From Thermoleophilia bacterium (lineage in GTDB: Bacteria; Actinomycetota; Thermoleophilia; Gaiellales; Gaiellaceae): a stretch of 42,867 nucleotides of DNA. This document shows positions 1-6,084 of the stretch, piece after piece. Position 1 is the first letter of the stretch. Each line of letters begins with the position of its first letter. Position numbers and translations under genes: made by a program. Below the pieces are notes generated by a model. It searched no databases, was not told the origin of the DNA, and was given only the letters and a program-made list of their open reading frames with translations. The DNA lies in assembly GCA_029865325.1 (NCBI GenBank), contig JAOUHF010000007.1, positions 1 through 42,867 of the forward strand, written 5' to 3'.

Positions 1-45
1 GGCCGGGAGGCCGACGCAATGCAGATCGTGCGGATCTGCCGGTAG
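1..45 (+). CDS. possible C-terminal end of an upstream gene (partial)
   Basis: The first 45 bases are open in frame 1 and end at a TAG at 43-45, encoding GREADAMQIVRICR. This could be the tail of a gene lying before the window, but 14 residues are too few to recognise a family. The next gene starts 15 bases later. Confidence 0.25.
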   Translation, partial: GREADAMQIVRICR

Positions 46-60
46 CGTCCCCGAGCGCCC

Positions 61-1023
61 GTGACTCCGGCAACTCGCTTCGGAAAGCCGCTTCCCGACG
101 GTGGGACAATCGGCGTCGCAGCCGCGGCCAGCCCCTATGACAGCCGCTCGGACGTTCTCCGAGGCGCGGAATGGTGGGAGGCGCGGGGGTACCACGTGAA
201 GTTGGGGTCGGGGGTCTGGGAGCGCGACGACTACGTAGCCGGCAGCGCCGAACAGCGTGCCGCGGACCTGAACGCGCTCTTCGCTGATCCGGAGGTGGAC
301 GTCGTACAAGCGCTTCAGGGCGGCTTCGGCTCGGCGCAGGCGATCCCGTATCTCGACCTCGACCTCATCGCCGCGAATCCGAAGCCGCTCGTCGGCTTCT
401 CTGACCTCACCGCGCTTCACGTGGCGTTTCGGCAGAAAGCCGGACTCGCGACGATCTACGCCAACGGGCTCATGGGCGTCGGCAGTGCAGAGACGTCCAC
501 GTTCACGCAGGATCGTCTCCTCGAGGTGCTACGAACCGGCGGGGCGGGCGCGGTTCCTCGCGATCCCGACGACCCGTGGGTGCGGATGATCCACGGCGGA
601 CGTGTGACCGCCCCTCTCGTCGGCGGCTGTCTCTGGCTGCTCATGCAGACGATGGGGACGCCCTGGGAGATCGAGCTCGACGGCGCGATCCTCTTCTTCG
701 AGGACACCCACGTTCCGCCCTATTACGTCGACGGACAGCTCGTCCAGCTTGCGCATGCGGGCAAGCTCGACAACGTCGCCGGGGTCGTCGTCGGCCAGAT
801 GGAGAAGTGTGACTACGGCGATCTCCGGCCGGTCTCCGACTGGGCGCGCTCGCGTTCGATTGAGGATGTTCTCGAGGAGCGACTCGAGCCGCTCGGCGTC
901 CCCGTGATCTACGGCCTCCCGCTCGGGCACGGAAAGCACCTCGCGGCTCTCCCGCTCGGCGTCACGTGCACCCTCGACGCCGATGCTCGCACGCTCACGG
1001 TCGACGAGCCGGCGCTTCGCTGA
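61..1023 (+). CDS. LD-carboxypeptidase, S66 peptidase family
   Basis: Predicted serine peptidase of family S66 (LdcA type), which removes the terminal D-alanine from muropeptide tetrapeptides in cell-wall recycling. The 320-residue length is usual for the family. The catalytic triad is visible: the nucleophile Ser114 in VGFSDLTALH, Glu214 in ILFFEDTHVPP, and His290 in GLPLGHGKH. No signal peptide is evident, so a cytoplasmic place is likely. The GTG start at 61 gives a normal family N-terminus (a short tail, then TIGVAAAASP). Its 3' end overlaps the convergent BrkB-type gene by 29 bases. Some family members act on other substrates such as microcin C, so the substrate is less certain than the fold. 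Confidence 0.93.
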   Translation: MTPATRFGKPLPDGGTIGVAAAASPYDSRSDVLRGAEWWEARGYHVKLGSGVWERDDYVAGSAEQRAADLNALFADPEVDVVQALQGGFGSAQAIPYLDLDLIAANPKPLVGFSDLTALHVAFRQKAGLATIYANGLMGVGSAETSTFTQDRLLEVLRTGGAGAVPRDPDDPWVRMIHGGRVTAPLVGGCLWLLMQTMGTPWEIELDGAILFFEDTHVPPYYVDGQLVQLAHAGKLDNVAGVVVGQMEKCDYGDLRPVSDWARSRSIEDVLEERLEPLGVPVIYGLPLGHGKHLAALPLGVTCTLDADARTLTVDEPALR

Positions 1024-2011
1024 TCATGGCCTCCTCTTCGTCGTGGTGGACGAAGAGGCCCCGGAAGAAGCCCCAGAGCCGCGCGCGCACAGGGGGTCCG
1101 GGTGGCCCCGGGGGTTGTGACCACGCGTATGCGAACTCCGCGCCGAGGAGCAGGATCAGCGCGACCACGTAGACGAAGAACAGGAACGTCATGACGCCGG
1201 CCAGCGAGCCGTAGATGAGGTTGTAGCGAGAGAAGTCAGCGAAGACGATCGACAGGATCTTCGCCGCCCCCCACGTTCCAACCGCCGTGAGCACCGCTCC
1301 CGCCATCGCGCCGCGCGCGCGTAGCCTCCGTGCAGGGACGAAGCGGTAGAGCAGCAAGGCCATCACCGCGATCGCCAAGAGCTGGATTCCGTCGCGGAGC
1401 AGAAAGCCGAACAGGCTCGACCCGACGCCGCTCTCCTCCACGACCCGGTCGGCAAGCCGGCTGAAAAAGGCGGCAAACGCGGAGAGCCCGACAACGACGA
1501 GCACGAGAAGCCCCGTCGCTGCGACGACGACGAAGTCGACCAGCTTCGCACGCGCAGCCGGTCTTCCTCGTCGTACCTTGAGAGCCGCCTCGAGCCCGAT
1601 TCGGATCGATGCCATCATCCCGGAGGCACCCCAGATCAACGCGATCAGCGAGATGAAGCCGATCGCCGAAAACGGCGTTGCGATCCCCTCGATCGAGCGT
1701 TGGACGTCGTTCTGGCCCGCCTCCGAGACGGGCAGAATGCTGAGGAGCTCGTCGATGACGTTCTGTCGCAGCTCGTCGTTCTGGAGCACCAGCCCGAACA
1801 CCGACACGAGTACGATCGTCAGCGGAAAGAGCGAGAAGAGGACGCGGTAGGCGATCGCCGCTGCGTACTGCGGGCAACGGTCGCGGAAGAGATTCTCGAT
1901 CGCGCTGGGAAGCGCTCGCGCAACCCCACCGCCCATCGCGCCGAGCCGCTCGACCGGCCAGCGGATGGCGCGGGCTAGGCGTCCAGCCTCTACCGCACGA
2001 CTCTCGCTCAT
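995..2011 (-). CDS. YihY/BrkB family integral membrane protein
   Basis: A 338-residue membrane protein of the YihY/virulence factor BrkB family (formerly mis-called ribonuclease BN). Several hydrophobic helices are visible, for example IAYRVLFSLFPLTIVLVSVFGLVL, FIGFISLIALIWGASGM, LLVLVVVGLSAFAAFF and MTFLFFVYVVALILLLGAEFAYAW. The family motif AYRVLFSLFPL and the late GAEFAYAW are conserved hallmarks. Molecular function of the family is not established. The ATG at 2011 follows a TAGACT box by 7 bases, so the mRNA may be leaderless. It is divergent from thrS (45 bases between starts) and its stop lies inside the end of the LD-carboxypeptidase gene. Confidence 0.92.
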   Translation of the reverse strand: MSESRAVEAGRLARAIRWPVERLGAMGGGVARALPSAIENLFRDRCPQYAAAIAYRVLFSLFPLTIVLVSVFGLVLQNDELRQNVIDELLSILPVSEAGQNDVQRSIEGIATPFSAIGFISLIALIWGASGMMASIRIGLEAALKVRRGRPAARAKLVDFVVVAATGLLVLVVVGLSAFAAFFSRLADRVVEESGVGSSLFGFLLRDGIQLLAIAVMALLLYRFVPARRLRARGAMAGAVLTAVGTWGAAKILSIVFADFSRYNLIYGSLAGVMTFLFFVYVVALILLLGAEFAYAWSQPPGPPGPPVRARLWGFFRGLFVHHDEEEAMISEAPARRP

Positions 2012-2056
2012 CGTTCTGAGTCTACGGAGACAGCCCGGCTATCTATCCTCCGCGAG
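2012..2056. promoter_or_regulatory. divergent promoter region for the BrkB-type gene and thrS
   Basis: Only 45 bases separate the two divergent starts. On the plus strand TATCCT (2044-2049) lies 7 bases before the thrS ATG. On the minus strand TAGACT (2024-2019) lies 7 bases before the other ATG. Both fit a sigma-A -10 box whose start site coincides with the first codon, so both messages are probably leaderless. I see no clear -35 boxes and no room for a T-box leader on thrS. Confidence 0.6.
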
Positions 2057-3967
2057 ATGAAGGTCGTCCTCCCCGACTCCTCCGAGCTCGAGCTCCCCGA
2101 CGGCGCCACGGGGATCGAGGCCGCGCGCGCGATCGGCCCGAAGCTCGCCGAGCAGGCCGTGCTCGTTCGTGTCGACGATATGACGCGCGACGTTCGCCTG
2201 CCGCTCATGGACGGTGAGCGGATCCAGTTCCTCACCACTCGCGACACGGAAGACCCGGACGCGCTCCACGTGCTCCGCCACTCGACCGCCCACTTGCTCG
2301 CCGAGGCGGTCATGCGACTGTACCCCGGGGTCAAGATCGCCATCGGCCCGCCGATCGCGGACGGCTTCTACTACGACTTCGAGTTCCCGGAGCCGATCTC
2401 GGAGGACGACCTGCAGGCCATCGAGGACGAGATTCGTCGTGAGATCGAAGAGGGTCGCGCCTGGACGCGCGAGGAGCTCTCCCTGGACGAAGCCGTCAGT
2501 CGCTTCGAGGCAGAGTCTCAGCCCTACAAGGTCGAGCTCGCGCACGACGCCGAGGGCGCAATCTCCCTCTATACCCAAGGCGCGTTCACGGATCTCTGCC
2601 GTGGGCCGCACTTGCAAGATGCCTCACCTATCAAGGCCCTCAAGCTGATGAGCCTCGCGGGCGCCTACTGGCGTGGCGACGAGCGCAACACGCAGCTGAC
2701 CCGGATCTACGGCACGGCCTTCTACTCGCAGGCCGACCTCGACGCGCATCTCGAGCGGCTCGAGCAGGCCAAGGCCCGCGATCACCGTCGCATCGGCCGT
2801 CAGCTCGACCTCTTCCACTTCGACGAGCACTCACCGGGATCGCCTCTCTGGCACCCCAAGGGGATGGTGATCTACAGCCAGCTCGAAGCGGTGCGCCGCC
2901 GCGAGAACAAGCGACGCGGCTATCTCGAAGTCAAGACCCCGTTGATCTACGACAAGGCGCTCTGGATCACGTCGGGGCACTGGGAGAAGTTCCGGGACAA
3001 CATGTTCCTCATCCCGGGCGACACGGACGAGCAGACGTACGGGATCAAGCCGATGAACTGCCCGGGTCACATGCTGCTCTACGGGAGCCAGCTCCGCAGC
3101 TACCGCGATCTCCCCCTTCGGTACGCAGAGGCCGCCCCGCTCCACCGCAACGAGCTCGCAGGGACGCTCCACGGCCTCACCCGCGTTCGCTACGTGACCC
3201 AGGACGATGCTCACATCTTCTGCACCGAAGAGCAGGTGCCGGCCGAGGTCGATGCTGTCATCGACTACGTCCGGTATCTCTACGGCCTCTTCGGCATGGA
3301 CCCGCATGCCGAGCTCTCGACTCGGCCCGAGAACAGGCTCGGTACCGACGAGCAGTGGGACAAGGCCGAAGGAGCGCTCCGAAACGCTCTCGACCGGCAC
3401 GGGATGCGCTACGTCATCGCCGAGGGCGAGGGCACGTTCTACGGACCGAAGATCGACCTGCACATGACGGACGTTCTCGGCCGTTCCTGGCAGATGGGGA
3501 CGATTCAGTACGACATGCAGATGACGGCTCGGTTCGGGCTGACGTACATGGGCACCGACAACGCCGAGCACATGCCGATCGTCATCCACCGCGCCCTCTT
3601 CGGCTCGTTCGAGCGTTTCATCGGGATCCTCGTCGAGCACTACGCGGGCGACTTCCCCTTCTGGCTCGCGCCGATTCAAGCACGGGTGCTCCCGGTAGGA
3701 CTCGGGCACCAGGAGGCTGCGCGAGCGCTCGGGGATCGCCTCGACGCGGAAGGCTTTCGCGTTGACGTCGACGACCGCGACGAGACGCTCGGAAGGCGGA
3801 TTCGCGACGCCGAGCTGGAGAAGATCCCGTTCGTGGTCGTCTACGGCGACCGAGAGTCGGAGGACTCGCTCGCCGTGCGGGAGCGGGGCGCCGGTCAGTC
3901 CGCGCTGTCGCTCGACGAGCTGCTCGCTGCGCTCGGCGCTCTCGCTGCCGAAGCGGATCCCCGCTAG
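2057..3967 (+). CDS. thrS: threonyl-tRNA synthetase
   Basis: Class II aminoacyl-tRNA synthetase that charges tRNA-Thr. The 636-residue protein has the full bacterial domain set: an N-terminal TGS domain (about 1-61), the second additional editing domain with HSTAH and CRGPH motifs that clear mischarged Ser-tRNA-Thr, the catalytic core with motif 2, and a C-terminal anticodon-binding domain. The catalytic zinc ligands are in MNCPGHM (Cys), DDAHIFC (His) and IVIHRALFGSFERF (His). The ATG at 2057 has no Shine-Dalgarno sequence but sits 7 bases after a TATCCT box. It heads the translation cluster thrS-infC-rpmI-rplT-(methylase) and then, beyond a minus-strand block, pheST. Confidence 0.98.
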   Translation: MKVVLPDSSELELPDGATGIEAARAIGPKLAEQAVLVRVDDMTRDVRLPLMDGERIQFLTTRDTEDPDALHVLRHSTAHLLAEAVMRLYPGVKIAIGPPIADGFYYDFEFPEPISEDDLQAIEDEIRREIEEGRAWTREELSLDEAVSRFEAESQPYKVELAHDAEGAISLYTQGAFTDLCRGPHLQDASPIKALKLMSLAGAYWRGDERNTQLTRIYGTAFYSQADLDAHLERLEQAKARDHRRIGRQLDLFHFDEHSPGSPLWHPKGMVIYSQLEAVRRRENKRRGYLEVKTPLIYDKALWITSGHWEKFRDNMFLIPGDTDEQTYGIKPMNCPGHMLLYGSQLRSYRDLPLRYAEAAPLHRNELAGTLHGLTRVRYVTQDDAHIFCTEEQVPAEVDAVIDYVRYLYGLFGMDPHAELSTRPENRLGTDEQWDKAEGALRNALDRHGMRYVIAEGEGTFYGPKIDLHMTDVLGRSWQMGTIQYDMQMTARFGLTYMGTDNAEHMPIVIHRALFGSFERFIGILVEHYAGDFPFWLAPIQARVLPVGLGHQEAARALGDRLDAEGFRVDVDDRDETLGRRIRDAELEKIPFVVVYGDRESEDSLAVRERGAGQSALSLDELLAALGALAAEADPR

Positions 3968-3971
3968 GTGG

Positions 3972-3977
3972 TACGAT
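3972..3977 (+). promoter_or_regulatory. candidate -10 box of the infC operon
   Basis: TACGAT sits 5 bases after the thrS stop codon. A start site 6-7 bases downstream would fall at about 3984, exactly at the base of the first leader hairpin, so the structured leader would start with the transcript. The -35 region is not recognisable. Confidence 0.45.
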
Positions 3978-3983
3978 CCCCGG

Positions 3984-4130
3984 CCTGCAAGCAGGAGCTC
4001 ATCGCTTCCTCACCTCCCGGGCACGACTCGCGGGGGTTCAACCGAGCCGGTGTCGTCGTGCCGGGGTTGGATGGGAATCCGAGCCGCTGCTTGCAGCGGT
4101 TTTGTCGTTTACAAGGAGGAAGCTGAGAGC
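3984..4130 (+). promoter_or_regulatory. structured infC-rpmI-rplT leader with probable attenuator
   Basis: The gap between thrS and infC holds several RNA structures. CCTGCAAGCAGG (3984-3995) can form a small hairpin. A long imperfect stem pairs GGCACGAC (4020-4027) with GTCGTGCC (4055-4062), extended by CCC/GGG beyond a G-G mismatch. A terminator-like hairpin follows at 4084-4099. CTGCAAGCAG (3985-3994) is a perfect 10-base complement of CTGCTTGCAG (4087-4096) in the terminator, giving mutually exclusive folds. Leaders of this operon are controlled by ribosomal protein L20 in Bacillus and Escherichia; control by L20 here is inferred from position only. A Shine-Dalgarno AAGGAGGA lies at 4113-4120. 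Confidence 0.6.
4084..4103 (+). terminator. intrinsic terminator-like hairpin in the infC leader
   Basis: CCGCTG (4084-4089) pairs with CAGCGG (4094-4099) around a CTTG tetraloop and is followed directly by TTTT (4100-4103). The stem can be lengthened by weak G-T and A-T pairs. Its place, just before the infC Shine-Dalgarno sequence, suits an attenuator rather than a simple end for thrS. The T-run is short, so termination strength is uncertain. Confidence 0.55.
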
Positions 4131-4144
4131 TTGATGAAGGGCCT

Positions 4145-4837
4145 TTGAGACCACGCCGCCGCCGGCCCTCGATGGACCGGGTCGTTCCGCGCAAGCGGGA
4201 CGAGCGAATCAACGAGGAGATCCGTGTGCCAAACGTCCGCCTGGTAGACGAGAACGGCGGGCAGGTGGGGATCACCCCGACGAAGGAAGCGCTGGAGTTC
4301 GCGTACGGGAAGGGCCTCGACCTCGTCGAGGTCGCTGCCGGCGCAGATCCGCCCGTTGCACGGGTCATGGACTACTCGAAGTACCGCTACGAGCAGGAGC
4401 AGCGCGCGAAGCAGGCCCGCAAGCATCAGCTCCAGATCCACGTCAAGGAGATCAAGCTCAGACCAAAGATCGGAATCCACGACTACGAGACCAAGAAAGG
4501 GCACGTCGTGCGCTTTCTCGGGCAGCGAGCCAAGGTCAAGGTCACGATCATGTTCCGGGGACGCGAGACGTTGCACCCGGAGCGGGGTCGAGATCTGCTC
4601 ATGCGGCTCGCTGAGGACGTCAAGGAACTCGGTTGGATCGAGCAGCAGCCAATCCTCGACGGTCGCAACATGGTCATGGTTCTCGGCCCGAACAAGAACG
4701 TAGGAGCGAAGACAGATGCCAAAGATGAAGACGTCGAAGGGCGCGAAGAAGCGCTTCAAGCTGACGGGGACAGGGAAGCTCCTGCGCAGGCACGGGATGA
4801 GGAGCCACAACCTCGAGAAGAAGTCGTCGAAGCGTAG
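4145..4837 (+). CDS. infC: translation initiation factor IF-3 with acidic tail overlapping rpmI
   Basis: IF-3 binds the 30S subunit, prevents early 50S joining and proof-reads start codons. The N-domain (RINEEIRVPNVRLVDENGGQ), the linker rich in Lys/Arg and the C-domain (KEIKLRPKIGIHDYETK, then MFRGRE) are complete. The start is uncertain: TTG at 4145, used here, or ATG at 4172, both in frame. A tiny frame MKGL (4134-4148) stands 14 bases after the AAGGAGGA ribosome site and its TGA overlaps the TTG, which would allow coupled reinitiation. The unusual part is the 3' end: the frame runs 122 bases into rpmI and adds a 44-residue tail with 16 Asp/Glu (from about [10 protein letters not shown] to VVEA). 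Many actinobacterial IF-3 proteins have acidic tails; encoding one inside rpmI is odd. Confidence 0.95.
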   Translation: MRPRRRRPSMDRVVPRKRDERINEEIRVPNVRLVDENGGQVGITPTKEALEFAYGKGLDLVEVAAGADPPVARVMDYSKYRYEQEQRAKQARKHQLQIHVKEIKLRPKIGIHDYETKKGHVVRFLGQRAKVKVTIMFRGRETLHPERGRDLLMRLAEDVKELGWIEQQPILDGRNMVMVLGPNKNVGAKTDAKDEDVEGREEALQADGDREAPAQARDEEPQPREEVVEA

Positions 4838-4913
4838 ACGCGGCTTTCGCAAGATGGAAGGCGTCGCTGCGAGCGACGCGAAGTCCGTGAAGAAGCTCCT
4901 CAGAGGGGGCTGA
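4716..4913 (+). CDS. rpmI: 50S ribosomal protein L35
   Basis: A 65-residue basic protein of the large subunit with the typical N-terminus [20 protein letters not shown] and the conserved [12 protein letters not shown] segment. The ATG at 4716 has GGAG (4703-4706) at a good distance, and this site lies inside infC. The first 122 bases of the gene (62% of it) are also read as the end of infC in another frame. The rplT start follows 5 bases after the stop, so co-translation is likely. Confidence 0.97.
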   Translation: MPKMKTSKGAKKRFKLTGTGKLLRRHGMRSHNLEKKSSKRRRGFRKMEGVAASDAKSVKKLLRGG

Positions 4914-4918
4914 GCGGT

Positions 4919-5305
4919 ATGCCTCGAGTGAAACGAGCGGTCCATGCCCGCAAGAAGCGAGCCAAGGTTCTCAAGCAGGCGAAGGGCTACTACGGTCGCA
5001 AGAAGTCGAGCTATCGCTTCGCGAAGGAGCAGGTCGAGCACTCGCTCGTCTATGCGTACCGAGATCGCAAGGCGCGCAAGCGGACGTTCCGCTCGCTCTG
5101 GATCGTGCGCATCAACGCTGCTGCGCGGGTGAACGGCCTTTCCTACAACCGGTTCATGGACGGTGTGAAGAAGGCGGGGATCGAACTCGACCGTAAGTCG
5201 CTCGCGGACATTGCGGTTTCCGATCCGCAGGCGTTCGCCGCGGTTGCCGAGCGCGCGAAAGCTGCGCTCGACGCCGATGCCGACCCCGGCTCGCAAGCCG
5301 CCTGA
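4919..5305 (+). CDS. rplT: 50S ribosomal protein L20
   Basis: Large-subunit assembly protein of 128 residues that binds 23S rRNA early. The N-terminus [19 protein letters not shown], the segment [20 protein letters not shown] and the middle [20 protein letters not shown] are diagnostic. In other bacteria L20 also represses its own operon by binding the leader RNA, and a structured leader is present here before infC. Its stop codon TGA (5303-5305) overlaps the proposed CTG start of the next gene as CTGA. Confidence 0.98.
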   Translation: MPRVKRAVHARKKRAKVLKQAKGYYGRKKSSYRFAKEQVEHSLVYAYRDRKARKRTFRSLWIVRINAAARVNGLSYNRFMDGVKKAGIELDRKSLADIAVSDPQAFAAVAERAKAALDADADPGSQAA

Positions 5306-5982
5306 TCGAGTCGCGTCAGAACGAGAAGCTCCGGCTCGTCCGGAAGCTTCTTGCTGCCCGAAAGCATCGGCTCGAGACAGGGCTGTTCGCCGCCGAGGGT
5401 GAGGATCTCATCGAGGCTGCGGTCAGTGCGGGCGTGGAGCCGGTCGAGCTCTTGGTCGCGGGCGAGAACGTCCTTCCTGAGCTGCTCGGGGAGGTGTCGA
5501 CGCTGGGACATGCCCCGCGGGCGATCGGGGTCTTTCGTCGAGACGACCTACCGGTGGGCACCCGTGATGTCGTTCTCGGCCTCTGGCAGGTGGCCGATCC
5601 TGGAAACGTCGGGACGCTTATCCGCTCGGCCGATGCGTTCGACGCCGGTATCGCGTTGTCGGAGGCCTGTGCCGATCCGCTGGGGCCGAGAGCGCTACGC
5701 GCGTCGGCAGGCGCGATCTTCCGTGTGCCGCTCGTTGGCTGGGACGCTCTGCCGAGCCCGCGGGTCGCGCTTGTCGCGCATGGCGGTACCCCTCTCGCGG
5801 ACGTCCCGCTCGAGCCTCCGCTGACCTTTCTCCTCGGGTCCGAACGGGGAAGCCTGCCGGACGACCTCGTAACAGGCGATTACAAAGCGACGATTCCTCT
5901 TCCCGGGAAAGCCGAGTCGCTGAACGTCGCCGCGGCAGGTGCGATCGCGCTCTACGAGCTCTCGCGCCGCTCTTCTCTCTGA
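5302..5982 (+). CDS. SpoU/TrmH-family RNA 2'-O-methyltransferase with non-canonical start
   Basis: SPOUT-class enzyme that methylates a ribose 2'-OH in rRNA or tRNA using S-adenosylmethionine. The three SpoU motifs are present: [25 protein letters not shown] and [22 protein letters not shown], the last forming the trefoil-knot cofactor pocket. The first GTG in frame (5434) would remove the conserved substrate-binding segment [20 protein letters not shown] and [11 protein letters not shown]. Between the in-frame stop TAA at 5194-5196 and 5434 there is no ATG, GTG or TTG. CTG at 5302, overlapping the rplT stop as CTGA, gives LIESRQNEK and a 226-residue protein, close to family N-termini. This gene usually lies between rplT and pheS. 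The exact RNA target is unknown. Confidence 0.9.
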   Translation: MIESRQNEKLRLVRKLLAARKHRLETGLFAAEGEDLIEAAVSAGVEPVELLVAGENVLPELLGEVSTLGHAPRAIGVFRRDDLPVGTRDVVLGLWQVADPGNVGTLIRSADAFDAGIALSEACADPLGPRALRASAGAIFRVPLVGWDALPSPRVALVAHGGTPLADVPLEPPLTFLLGSERGSLPDDLVTGDYKATIPLPGKAESLNVAAAGAIALYELSRRSSL

Positions 5983-6084
5983 GTCCGATCCCGCGCTCCC
6001 GCGCGTGGCTGGTCGCACTCGATCCGTTCTCGCAGGCGTTGCCGCAAGGTATCCGCAAGGTATCCGCAAGGTGGCGGCCTCGGA
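5983..6084. other. convergent intergenic region
   Basis: 102 bases between two converging genes. It holds the 11-bp tandem repeat described separately. I see a GC-rich CGCG-containing inverted repeat near 5992-6005 but no T-run, so no clear intrinsic terminator in either direction. Confidence 0.5.
6042..6072. repeat. 11-bp tandem repeat, 2.8 copies
   Basis: The unit CCGCAAGGTAT occurs at 6042-6052 and 6053-6063, followed by CCGCAAGGT at 6064-6072. All copies are identical where they overlap. It lies between the converging methylase and DUF2207 genes and is likely a slippage product. Confidence 0.85.

Noticed and set aside
2012-2056. T-box leader before thrS
   Set aside because: There are only 45 bases before the start, the mRNA seems leaderless, and no T-box core or terminator is present.
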